Below, piece after piece: positions 47,042 to 57,689 of a stretch of DNA of 64,000 bases. The DNA comes from Penium margaritaceum. Its lineage: Eukaryota; Streptophyta; Zygnematophyceae; Desmidiales; Peniaceae. Positions within the stretch are counted from its first letter, which is position 1. The number at the start of each line of letters is the position of its first letter. The position numbers and the translations under genes are program-made. Under the pieces are notes generated by a model that saw only the letters and a list, made by a program, of their open reading frames with translations, was not told where the DNA came from and did not search any database. The stretch lies in NCBI GenBank assembly GCA_023375785.1, contig SZWC01009571.1, positions 38,084-102,083 on the forward strand, in the 5' to 3' direction.

Positions 47042-47767
47042 TGTCAGGAATGCTTTCCCAGCGTGCTCTGATTCCCCAGAAGTGTCTACGGCTTCTTAGT
47101 GCAAAGAGACTTCCAAGGGAGGTGCGTGCTTTGGGTCACCACAATAGCAAGGGAGCAGAATTATGGCAGAATGCAGGTTGCGAAAACTGAGAAAGGCTGC
47201 AGATCATTAATAGTAAGTTACTTTGCTGATATTACATTAAATTCTTATAGCCTGTGATCTGAGATTTCCAACGCATCCAAGCACACCCAAAACAGAGCAG
47301 TATATCCCCTGCTACACTCATCAAAGTAACCCTCGGTGGAGCCGCCTTTGGCTGCCGCCGACGAGAGTTGTTTCCGACATGAGCCGACGACGGCTCTCAG
47401 GGCGCCTTTCTTGATTGAAGAGTCAAAGGGCGGCCCCAAGGCCCTAGAGGGAGCAAGCAGGGGACCTCCCTGGTTGCTCCCTCTAGGGCCTTGGGGTCTA
47501 TGGAGCTAGTCAGAGCTCAACACGGACCACCGGCGGTGGAGTATCCCGTCATCCCGGACGGATACCAGATTCCATCCGCCGTACCACCCCAAACTTTGGA
47601 TAGGGCTAACTTTATGAATTCTTGACCAAATCGAGCAACTGAAAGCTTGAAACCGCATGGCCAAATCCAAGGAGTCCAAATCTACAAGCAGATCAGAATC
47701 CAACTACTCTCTTGTGGTCGAACCAGGAAAAGAGCAAATGGCATCCATGGCAGGGGCACTTTTGACA
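47042..47767 (-). repeat. F 3' LTR
   Basis: 726 bp, sense TGTCAAAAGTGCCCC (47767) to CCTGACA (47042). A polypurine tract (ATCTCCCCC on plus) follows from 47768. Confidence 0.92.
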
Positions 47768-47805
47768 ATCTCCCCCGTGCACCGTCCACGCCGGATGCCT
47801 CATGC

Positions 47806-48504
47806 TCACTCTCGCTCGTCCGCTCCTGCGCTTTCAAGCCCTTCACAGCTTGTCAACCCAAGCCCTGCAAGGCTGATGACGTACCGATCTTGGGACTGCA
47901 CCTTGGTCAAGCAATCCGCGAGCATGTGCTTTGTGCTACAATGCTGTAGCACGACCTGTCCCTTCTCCACCATGTCGCGCTTGTAATGGTAGCGCACGTC
48001 GATGTGCTTTGTCCTCCTGTGCAACTTTGGGTTGTTGGTCAGCAAGATGGAGCGAGTGTTGTCCTCTTGGACCAACATAGGCTCCCGCTCTGATATGCCC
48101 AGCTCCCCCAGCAATCTGCGGATCCACACTGCTTCCTTGACCGCCTCGGCCAGAGCGATGTACTCTGCCTCTAGTGTGGAGGTGGTGACACATTCCTACT
48201 TCCTGCTGCACAACGAGTCTGCTCCACCTGCAAGGAAGAACACATAGCCAGAAGTTGACCTCCTCTTGTCCACATCGCCGGCGTAGTCCATGTCAGTATA
48301 GCAGACCAGCCGCAAGGGGTATGTCCTCCCCTTTCCATCGTACTTCCGGCGTGTGTGCTGCATTGCCTGCAAGTACCGGAGGATGCGCTTCACCGTTGTC
48401 CAGTGTAATGGCCCAAGGTTGGCCACGTACCTGCTCACATGACCCACCGCGTAGGCTAGGTCCAACGGAGTCGCCACCATAGCATACATTAGGCTGCCCA
48501 CCAT
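47806..48504 (-). pseudogene. F RNase H region
   Basis: MVGSLMYAMVATPLDLAYAV, HWTTVKRILRYLQ, DYAGDVDKRRSTSGYVFFL and RRTKHIDVRYHYKRDMVEKG, then HMLADCLTK: the full set of copia RNase H blocks. Confidence 0.92.
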
Positions 48505-49424
48505 AGATTAGTAGGCACCTCCTTCTCCTCTTTAGTTTGCGGCTCCATTGCCGCACTCAGCTCATAGCTTGTGGAGACCGGACTCCCCACTGGTTTGCAG
48601 TCCTCCATGCCGTAACGCTTCAGGATCTTGGCCACGAACATGGCCTGCCCTAGCTCAAGTGTGCGCACCCTCCTGTTCAACGTGATGCTCACCCCGAGGT
48701 ATAACTCCAGCTCCCCCATGTCCGTCATCTCAAATCTGTTGCTCAGCTGCTCCGTGAGTTGCTGTAAAGCCACCAGATCTGATGAGCATAGGATCAGATC
48801 GTCCACGTAGAGTGTAACAATCTGATGGAGTCCCTTGCTGCGCCGCACGTATATGCTGTGGTCTGACACACAGTGCTTGAAGCCGAGCTCTGCCATGTAG
48901 CCATCCATCTGTTGGTACCAGGACTTGGGTATCTGTTTTAACCCGTACAATACCTTCCGTAGCTTGCACATCTTGCCCTCCGGCGCATCCACCCCCTCGG
49001 ACACCTCAAGGTAGATCTCCTTGTCAATGATGCCATTGAGGAATTTCGTCTTGACATCCATTTGGTGGATCTCCATATCCTTTTTGGCCTACACTGCGCG
49101 GATCGTCCGGATACTTGTGAACTTGGCAACGGGCGTGAGCGTCTCATCATAGTGTTTGCCTTTGTGCTACGCGTACCCCTTCGCCACTAGCCGTGCCTTA
49201 TACTTCTCCACCTTGCTGTCCTTGGTAAGCTTCACCTTGAACACCCACTTAGAGCTGATCACCTTCGCCCCCTCAAGCCGATCCACCAACTCCCAAGTGC
49301 CATTCTCAGCAAGAGACGCAAGTTCATGTTTTATTGCTTCGCCCCATTGCTGCCTGTCAGGCCGTGCAAGCGCCTCTTGCACGGTTGTTGGCTCCGTTGC
49401 GGGTGTCATCATGCACCGCGCCAT
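48489..49424 (-). pseudogene. F reverse transcriptase region
   Basis: ALARPDRQQWGEAIKHELAS, WELVDRLEGAKVISSKWVFK, KARLVAKGYA, then HQMDVKTKFLNGIIDKEIYL, KLRKVLYGLKQIPKSWYQQ, the catalytic YVDDLILCSSD and MGELELYLGV. Classic copia RT order. Confidence 0.93.
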
Positions 49425-49732
49425 GGCGACCCAGCAGCCTGTGCTTGTGCCATACCGCTTTGCCGCATTCCACTGCCTTCGGCTGCAACGCGATGAACTT
49501 GGTGACGCTACCTGCTAGTCATGCCACTGCCCTACTGCAACGTTGTCTTCAGCTGCGGGCTCCCCCGTGTCGGTTGCTGTGTCCTGCACTCTAGCGGCAC
49601 CTGCACCTGCTATGTTGCCATATTGCGTTCCAGCATTGTCGTTCTCCGAAGACCCATCATCGACTTCTGCAGCCGCCGGATCCTCCTGACGCTCAATGAG
49701 TTGGAACCACTCCCCCTGCTTTGGAGAGTGCG

Positions 49733-50853
49733 CTACGTCAATGTTGTTATACTGCTGATGTAGCTCTGTTGCTCATCAAACGTGGTGTTGCGGCTGGTAA
49801 TGATGTCCTGCGCTTGTGGGTCGTAGAGGTGGTACACCTTGAGCGCACTCTCGTACCCAACAAACACGTATGCCTTTGCACGTGGGTCCAGTTTGGAGTC
49901 TTTTCTTTGTGCCTTGCACCCGAACTCCTTCAGGTGCGCCACGCTTGGTTTGCGCCCGCTCCACGCCTCCTGTGGCGTCTTCCAGCTGCCCTTCCCTTTC
50001 AACACTGTTGTTGGGGCGAGGTTGGTGATGTAGCACGCCGTGCTCACGGCCTCGGCCCACAGATTCCGTGGAAGTTTAGCGTCCACGATCAATGTCCGCG
50101 CCATTGTGAGCACCGTCTGGTTCATACAATCTGCCACGCCATTAGATTGAGCAGTGTACGGAGTGGCCGGCTGCCACTCAATCCCCTGCTCCTTCAGCCA
50201 CCTTCCGCAGCCCACGTACTCGCCGCCATTGTCGTTGCATAGAGCTCTGACCTTGCGGCCAGTCTACCTCTCCACCGATGCGACAAACTTCTTTAGCCGG
50301 TCCAAGATATCGCTCTTCCGCTTCATGAAGTAGACGTAGAGTTTTCTGCTGCAATCGTCGATGAAGGTGACAAAGTATTGCGTGTCCCCAATGGACGGCA
50401 TCTTCATCCATCCACACACATCGCTGTGCACGACCTCAAGCTGGTTTTCGGTGTACCATTGTCTGTCTTCAACCGGCTTGCGCTTTGCCTTGCCCACGAT
50501 GTAAGGCTCACACTTGTGCTTTGCAAAATCTATTGCTTTGTCTGCTGTACCGGTGATGTTGAGGCCGTGAACCATATCGCACTTCGCCATCTCTTGCACG
50601 ACTGCGGGCTATGAGTGTCCCAACCGCTAATGCCACAGCTGCAGATCTGCCCGCCTTTTACAAGGTTGACAACGCACGCTGGCCGGTCTGCTACGTCTGT
50701 TGCCGAGGGGATGACCTTGGTCTTAATGATGTAGAGGCCTCCCTCGCACTTTGCTTCGAGCACGACCTTGCCGCCACCGTCCATCCGCAAGACTGCACCT
50801 TTCCTGCGGAAGAGCACTCCATACCCCTTGTCTGTCAAGCGGATCACACTCAA
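49733..50853 (-). pseudogene. F pre-integrase and integrase region
   Basis: A pre-integrase segment (GYGVLFRRKGAVLRMDGGGK, ECEGGLY-like) leads into the integrase core: QLEVVHSDVCGWM, VTFIDDCSRKLYVYFMKRKS and QPATPYTAQSNGVADCMNQT. Then come LPRNLWAEAVSTACYITN, GRKPSVAHLKEFGCKA and AYVFVGYESALKVYHLYDP in the C-terminal domain. Confidence 0.92.
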
Positions 50854-51092
50854 AATGTCAGCCAGGCCGGGGACATGTTGGACGTTTTGAATAACACACT
50901 ACACTTTTTTACCACCAACCACCACCTACACATCCACATCACCTTGGCCGGCCGTATGTTCAACCTTATCGTTGGCGACCACCATGGACTTTGCAGACTT
51001 GGTGCAGTTGATGAACCCCACCTTCTTGACTTGGGTATGCTCCTCTGCACGTGACTCAAGGCACCGCCGGTTGGCAACCTTCAGGTCATGGT

Positions 51093-51878
51093 TCATTGTG
51101 CCGTTGAGGAGCGCTTTATTAGCTTTGGCGCCTTTCCTGCCAGTCTACACCTCCTCTGGACACTTCTTGGCCCAATGGCCCTCCTTGCCACAATTATGGC
51201 ACGCACCCCTCTTGGCGCCCTTCTTGTCGCCGCCCTTACTGCCGCCTTGCTTTCCGCTGCTACTGCGACCCTTGCGGTTTTTGTGACCAGGGAAGTTGAG
51301 GATGACGAGATCTTGCCACCGCTGCAATGGTGCACCTCGTTGCGGATGTACTCAGCGACTGCACCGTAGGTGAGTTTATCCTCCTCCCAACCTCCCATTA
51401 CGGTGATGAGAGGGCTCCAACTTTTGGGTACAGCCATGAGGAGCGGCATCGCCTGCATTGTCGTGTCAATCTTGCACTCCACATCATTGCATTGCGAGGC
51501 AAGAGACTCGATCTGCTGCATGGCGGAAATGACGTCCTCACCCTCCTCAATCCTCACCGTCTAGAGGCGTTTCATTTCGAAGATCTTGTTTGCGAGGGAT
51601 GTTGATTGGTGGATGGAGAAGATCTTTTTCCACGCGTCTGCCGCCAAAGCGCAGCCATGGATATTGCCCCATAGAGATTCATGCAACGCTGACAGTAGGA
51701 GCATGAGCGCCTTCGTGTTCTTCTTAGCAAAGGCCGTCTTCTCCTTGTCCGTTGCGCTCGCACATTGAACCTCCGTGCCCTTCATAAGCTCCAGCGGTCC
51801 CTTGTGCGCGAGGTGGATCTCAAAATGCCACCACCACAGCCCAAATCCAGGGTCGTCCATGTACTTTTGGATGGGCAA
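51093..51878 (-). pseudogene. F gag region
   Basis: The N-terminal block (WWWHFEIHLAHKGPLELMKG, ALHESLWGNIHGCALAADAW, SIHQSTSLANKIFEMKRL) is a UBN2-type copia gag. EEGEDVISAMQQIESLASQC, a Lys/Gly/Ser-rich linker and the zinc knuckle CHNCGKEGHWAKKC (near 51166-51207) follow. Confidence 0.92.
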
Positions 51879-51998
51879 GGACTCCGGCTTCTACGCCATG
51901 TTGAACTTCTGCGATGGACAGTGCGACGGCGACGTCGCCCGGAGCGACACTCCTGTGCGTTGCGGAAGCTAAGAACGTCTTGGTAGGCAGGTCAGGCC

Positions 51999-52014
51999 TG
52001 TGGACCCATAACCC
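51999..52014 (-). other. F primer-binding site, half-tRNA type
   Basis: Directly inside the 5' LTR the sense sequence reads GGGTTATGGGTCCACA. It matches, with one mismatch in its first 14 bases, the complement of the anticodon stem-loop of plant initiator tRNA-Met (around GUGGGCCCAUAACCC), not the acceptor 3' end used by the other elements. Priming from a tRNA cut in the anticodon loop is known for Drosophila copia and yeast Ty5. The assignment is from memory of the tRNA sequence. Confidence 0.7.
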
Positions 52015-52726
52015 TTTTTCATGAATGTTTTTCCGATGTGCACTGATCCACCACAAGTGTCCACGGCTTCTTAGTGCAAAGAGACTTCCAAAGGGGGTGT
52101 GTGCTTTGGGTCGCCACAACACAAAGGGAGCATAATCATGGCAGAATGCAGGTTGCAGAAAGTGATAAAGGCTGCAGACCGTTAATGGTTAGTTACTTTG
52201 GTGATATTACATTAGATTCTTATGGCTTGTGATCTGAGCTTTCCAATGCATCCAAGCACGCCCAAAACAGAGAAGTATAGCCCCTGCTACGCCCATCAAA
52301 TTAGCCCTTGGTGGAGCAGCCTTTGGCTTCTGCCAACGCGAGCTGTTTCCGACATGAGCCGACGACGGCTCTCAGAGGGCCTTTCATGATTGAAGAGTCA
52401 AAGGGCGGCTCGCCCTGGTCCGGGGGACCTCCTTGGTTGCTTCCTCTATGACCTTGGGGTCTATGGAGCCAGTCGGAGCTCAGCACGGACCACCGGCAGT
52501 GGAGTATCCTGTCACCCCAGACTGATACCAGATTCCATCCGCCGCACGACCCGAACTTTGGGTAGGGCTAACTTTCTGAATTATCAACCACATCCAGAGA
52601 CTGAAATCTCAAAACTGCATGGCCAAATCCAAGGATTCCATATCTGAAATCAGATCAGACATCCACTCTCAAGTGGTTGAACCAGGAAAATGGCAAACGA
52701 CATCCATGGCAGGGGCACTTTTGACA
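52015..52726 (-). repeat. F 5' LTR
   Basis: 712 bp matching 47042-47767. The outer edge TTTTGACA is followed by the duplication GGATG. Confidence 0.9.
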
Positions 52727-52731
52727 GGATG

Positions 52732-53281
52732 GAGAAGGTGCGACGTGGGGAGAAACAAGGAGGAGGAGAGGAGGGGAGGGTGGAGGCTGCAGGGGATGGG
52801 GAAATGAAGGGAGGGAAAAAGGGCCAGGTCAAAAAGAAAGGGGAAGCTTGGGAAGAGCCAGAGGTATTTAGAGGAGTCGAAAGGCCCATCGGAGGGGAGG
52901 GAAGGTTGGGAGAGCGGAGGTGGGAGAAGTGGTGGCCCACTAAAGGACGGAAGCAAGAATTCCAAGGGAGTGGGGACGACCCGCAGTGTGAGAATGATGT
53001 TAGGCGGATACCATGTTAAACTTTGACGTGTGGAGCCAATCCATAAGTCAAGAAAAGGAGGGGGAACACCCCTTCCATGGTGAGGAAAGGGAGGAAGGAG
53101 GCATGGGCCTCCTTCCTTGGGGAGAGAGGGAGAGTGAGTGAGAGAGAGAGAGAGGGTGATGGAGAGGGGGAGGGGATATGGCTTTCACCCCCTCCTCCTC
53201 CCCCTCCCCCTCCCCAACCCCCTCACCATCCCCCTCTCCCTTCCCATTCCCCTCTTCCTCCCCCTCCGCCTCCCCCTCCCC
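52732..53281. repeat. Purine-rich tract continued, switching to pyrimidine-rich
   Basis: AG-rich plus-strand sequence resumes after F. At about 53175 it switches abruptly to CT-rich (CCCCTCCTCC words) up to the gap. No gene. The switch makes the two halves roughly complementary, able to fold back. Confidence 0.8.
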
Positions 53282-53895
53282 NNNNNNNNNNNNNNNNNNN
53301 NNNNNNNNNNNNNNNNNNNNNNNNNNNNNNNNNNNNNNNNNNNNNNNNNNNNNNNNNNNNNNNNNNNNNNNNNNNNNNNNNNNNNNNNNNNNNNNNNNNN
53401 NNNNNNNNNNNNNNNNNNNNNNNNNNNNNNNNNNNNNNNNNNNNNNNNNNNNNNNNNNNNNNNNNNNNNNNNNNNNNNNNNNNNNNNNNNNNNNNNNNNN
53501 NNNNNNNNNNNNNNNNNNNNNNNNNNNNNNNNNNNNNNNNNNNNNNNNNNNNNNNNNNNNNNNNNNNNNNNNNNNNNNNNNNNNNNNNNNNNNNNNNNNN
53601 NNNNNNNNNNNNNNNNNNNNNNNNNNNNNNNNNNNNNNNNNNNNNNNNNNNNNNNNNNNNNNNNNNNNNNNNNNNNNNNNNNNNNNNNNNNNNNNNNNNN
53701 NNNNNNNNNNNNNNNNNNNNNNNNNNNNNNNNNNNNNNNNNNNNNNNNNNNNNNNNNNNNNNNNNNNNNNNNNNNNNNNNNNNNNNNNNNNNNNNNNNNN
53801 NNNNNNNNNNNNNNNNNNNNNNNNNNNNNNNNNNNNNNNNNNNNNNNNNNNNNNNNNNNNNNNNNNNNNNNNNNNNNNNNNNNNNNNNNNNNNNN
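53282..53895. other. Assembly gap (614 N)
   Basis: Unknown sequence inside the pyrimidine-rich tract. TCCC repeats continue after it to about 53943. Any reading frame spanning it is meaningless. Confidence 0.99.
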
Positions 53896-53943
53896 TCCTC
53901 CCTCCCTCCCTCCCTCCCTCGCCCTCTCCCTCTCTCCCTCCCT

Positions 53944-55243
53944 ATAGGTGAGCTAAAGACTCTCCTGTCTTTTCATCACTCTGTCCATGATGCACGGTGC
54001 TCGGTGTATGTGACAACCTCAAGTACCTTTCCACTCTCTCCACTCACAAAAAAACCCAAACCTTGCTTATTAGTGAGGATGGAAGTGACTCATGGACAAA
54101 GCACGTACTTGCCTCTGCACAGGTGGGAATCAGCCATCTGCATATACCGCAATGTCTTTTACATTAACTAGATAAATTGTTTTCCTTCGACCATTGAAGC
54201 ACCTAAAAATTTTTGCTCCCATGGGGGAATCACTCTTAAGATTCCAAAAATCTGGTTTTCCCTCACACCTTTTCATGTCCACGCGCACGCCTTGGGAGAT
54301 TGTGCACGAAACGTGAGATTTCATCATTTTGCACAAAGTCCCCCAAGGACTTCACATGGACATGCATGATGCGAGCTACCAAGTGAGATTCAAAGCAAGT
54401 TGTGAAGGCAACTGCGAGGCAAGCTAAGATTGCGCGTGCGAAGCCTGCAACAAGCTGCGACAGTTCTCTCCATGTTCGTATCTTCAAGATGAGAAAGCCG
54501 AATCTCTACAGACAGGCTTAAGACCTGAATGGGAAGTTCGACCAATATCAAAAACAAAACAAAAAAAAAAAAAAACAAAACAAAACAAAATTAAGAACAA
54601 AACAAAACAGAACAAGAGGTAGGTGTTGCACGCAAAGCGTGCATAGGGTTACATAGTAACCGAGCAAAAGTATTCAGATTATCATCTCTAAAGAGGCTAA
54701 ATGATTGCATGCAATCCAGACCATAATGGAAGATTTGCCATGAGACTCTACCTCGACTGTGGAAGCCAAAACTGGTTGTAAATGGACTGCCAAACTGTCA
54801 CCCGCATTCGTTCAGATTTTTTTTTGTTTGCCCATGCGTGCTCGTAAACATTGTGTATGGTTTGGGCGAACTCTTCCTAAATTACCTCAACGTATGCTGG
54901 GTTTATTCCAGCTTGTGTGGATGTAAAAGCTAAGAAAACAGAACCGAAACATTGGTGAATTGTATAACAATTCACCAACATACTGAAGAAGAACCTCAAA
55001 AGGCATTTCTTCATGTTTTTTCATGAATGTGGTTTTATCTGATGATTGATTCATATGAATGAGATTAATTTTTCCTTGTATTGTGAACATGCTAGTTTCA
55101 TACGTGTATCATGAACTTAAAAATATATATACTTTGACAAATTTGGATGAATTCTGAGTGTTTCATTATGATATAAAAAATAAGATAACGTAATTATACA
55201 GAGAATTCTATTTATTTGCCTTCTTTTATGACGGTTGTTGAAT
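53944..55243. other. AT-richer sequence without a recognised gene
   Basis: Composition drops to plant-intergenic-like AT content. Only short ORFs without domains occur. A (CAAAA)n/A-rich stretch lies at about 54548-54610. A near-palindromic GGTTACATAGTAACC is at about 54648-54662; its complement recurs at about 61390. Confidence 0.6.
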
Positions 55244-55252
55244 TTCTTTTAT

Positions 55253-55420
55253 GGGCACAAATGCTCCGGTGCCCATGGTTTTGGACGATGGATCCGCGGT
55301 GTCCATAGTCAAAAACGAACCGACGGCGGTGTCCATAGTCGGAAACGAATTGACGTCGGTATCCATAGTAAAAACCGAGATGACACCGATGCTCATGATT
55401 TTCATGGAGCGAGCGAAAAC
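55253..55420 (+). repeat. MULE left terminal inverted repeat
   Basis: After GGGCACAAATGCTCCGGTGC and CCATGGTTTTGG, four 30-bp iterations of GCGGTGTCCATAGTC-AAACGAA--GAC run from 55296 to about 55415, the last diverged. They are likely transposase-binding sites, as in MuDR ends. Confidence 0.82.
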
Positions 55421-56456
55421 GGAATAAAATGACAACTGTGTCCACTATTCGCTCGAACTATTCAGTCGTCTTGGACGTGCATGTCCTCATCAAACATCGC
55501 ATGTTGACAGCCTGTCTTGGCAGAATATGCTTCGTTTTGTCATGTTCCGTTCTGCGGCAGGGAGTTCGTACAACCTTGAGCCATGCATGTGGACCGATTC
55601 CGTTGCGCGTCGCTCGGAAGACGTCATTTTTATCGCCAATGAATGCTCGCCGAATGGACACGGCTCCTGGCAATGACATATTGTCCACGGTGGAGTTTGC
55701 AGACGCCGCGCGCACCTTCAACGGATGTCGGCGGCATGTGCCGACGTCAACGCAAGGTCACGCGAACAGGTTCATCAAGTGAACCGCTTTTTCTACCGGT
55801 TCGCAATATGAATGGGCATGAAAACATGTATTAAAGGTGCACTAACTTACATCTAGTGGCGAACTTTGGTTTTCACACTTTGAAAACCTTGAACTGTGAA
55901 CTTTGGTTTTCACACTCGTTCAACATGGAAAACGATGTCCGTCCAAATGGCCCGGCACATCAAGGATGGGGTACGCCCGTAGCGGACCCGGTGGCGGCTC
56001 ATCGGGCATGGGTCGCATTGAAGGATTGGTGGGACCGCAATGTAGCACGCAACCGAGAGTGGGGTCATGAAGAACCATAATGGGCCCTTCCTCCTGTCAC
56101 TCCTGAACAGATGGCATGGAACCTGGGGATACCCATGCCGAGTGCTAGGCCGCCCTATCGTCCCGAGCCATGGGAGCCGTGGCTTTCGAGCGAGCCACAA
56201 AGTCCGTAGAGGGCACGCGAGTGTTATCTCAGTGACAAGTATGGGCATGAGACTGTTAAATTTGTGTCAATAGTGGGCACCTGAGCATTACTTCTTTGAC
56301 ATTCACAGTCATGCGAGTAGTATTTGAGTTACACATGTGGTCATGCCAATGTTATGTTTCTGACAAGTATGGACATTACAACATTATTTCATGAAGTATG
56401 GGAAGACCAGGTTCTGTGTTAACATGAATGGGCACCATAGTAATAATGATGTGACG

Positions 56457-56857
56457 AATATGGACATGGAAGTATTACTAATGGCCCAAGATGGATATTG
56501 TATTATAATTTCAGTGAGAAGTATGGGCACCAGAGTATTAATGTACAAACAATGTTGGGTATCTGCGTTTTAGCTCAGGGAGATGCACGGGTATGGGCAT
56601 AGAAGTAATACTGATGGCCCTTGATGGATATTGTAGTCTAATTTCACGGAGAAGTACGGGCACCACAGTATTAATGCACAAACAATATTAGATATTTGTG
56701 TTTTACTTTAGGGAGATGCACGACCATGGGCATGGAAGTAATACTAATGGCCCTAGATGGCTATCGTAGTATAACTTCACTAAGAAGTACAAGTACTAGA
56801 GTATTAATGTAGGAACAATATTAGGCATCTGTGTATTAGTTCAGGGACATGCACGAC
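56457..56857. repeat. 133-bp minisatellite, three units
   Basis: Anchors at 56521 (GTATGGGCACCAGAGTATTA), 56654 and 56787 are exactly 133 bp apart. Looser related words (GTATGGGCA, AGTATTA) continue upstream from about 56216. The unit includes GGGCACCAGAGTATT, which resembles the end of the non-autonomous MULE (GGGTACCAGAGTATT, 35370-35384). Confidence 0.85.
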
Positions 56858-56940
56858 TACCCATACCACGCTGGACCTGACCACTTGGGATCCAGGACAC
56901 TGCACAACCAGAGCCAGTGGCACAAGTCACACCCACATCC

Positions 56941-57246
56941 CTACCTACCCTCACATCTCAGTGCATCAAAGAAAATTTCCTCATCAACATGAAGCATGTC
57001 AACCTCTTCGTCTTCTTCGTCTCCTTCATAGAACATGTCTTCCTCGTGCTCACCCCTTGAATCTGCTTCACTTGCATGGGCTTCCATGACCTTTGCAAAA
57101 CTGTATGTCACTGTACAATGGAATAAGCCAACATATCTCGTATTTCTTGGCTGCCACAAGTAGGAATACAGTGTCTGACACACCAACGTTGTACCAACTC
57201 CCGTGAGGAACATCACGGCAAAGTCAAGATGGTCACACGTACACAT
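56941..57246 (-). CDS. Small acidic ORF in the MULE, function unknown
   Basis: 101 residues on the same strand as the transposase and downstream of it. The N-terminal half has hydrophobic and Cys-containing segments (DFAVMFLTGVGTTLVCQTLY). The C-terminal third is strongly acidic (EEDMFYEGDEEDEEVDMLHV). No domain is recognised. It could be a second MULE gene, a 3' exon of the transposase transcript or captured host sequence. A good splice donor (GTAAGT, at 57691-57696 on the minus strand) and an acceptor TTTGCAG (about 57582) lie between the two ORFs. Confidence 0.3.
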   Translation of the reverse strand: MCTCDHLDFAVMFLTGVGTTLVCQTLYSYLWQPRNTRYVGLFHCTVTYSFAKVMEAHASEADSRGEHEEDMFYEGDEEDEEVDMLHVDEEIFFDALRCEGR

Positions 57247-57689
57247 GTTTTAGGCACCTTGTGCTTGTGTTGAAGGTGAAGTAATACTTCAGTGAAAGGG
57301 AATGATATGATCTGAAATGCAGTGTATATTTACATGTGCTTCGTTTCAGTTTCAAGTTTATATTTTTTTAAATGGAAATTGGACTACATTCACTGGAAAG
57401 TGTTGAGAAGAACACATGCACACAACATCCCATCAGTGAGCTCCAACACAATTTCAGAGCCAGAAATGTACCATCCCATCTAAGCCCCTACTGAACACTA
57501 GTCTAAGGCAGAGGTGCGATCCGGGGCCACTTGTGATGAGGCCTGCACCTCCCTTGTCCACAGTGGTCTTGTGTAGGCTCTGCAAATGACACACACGGGT
57601 AGGAGTAAGTTACACTAACATGCAAAATGAAACATCACCTAGAGGAACATGCAATGGAACACACTTAGCGGGAAGATGTGGGAACAAAC

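Larger units (their letters stand above)
47042..52726 (-). mobile_element. F: full-length copia element of a separate lineage
   Basis: A 5,685-bp minus-strand element with a perfect 5-bp duplication GGATG (47037-47041 and 52727-52731). The 3' LTR is 47042-47767 and the 5' LTR 52015-52726; they differ by about 12% over the part compared. gag, integrase, RT and RNase H are present, with about eight breaks. The protein motifs (CHNCGKEGHWAKKC knuckle, SKWVFKVKLTKDSKVEKYKA) resemble the Tork/TNT1-like branch, not families A and B. It is inserted in the purine-rich tract. Confidence 0.94.

Noticed and set aside
53077-54171. ORF running through the N gap
   Set aside because: Most of its length is unknown sequence and the rest is (TCCC)n; it has no evidential value.
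55429-55782. 117-residue plus-strand ORF inside the MULE left part
   Set aside because: No domain, opposite strand to the transposase, starts in the terminal repeat; likely chance.
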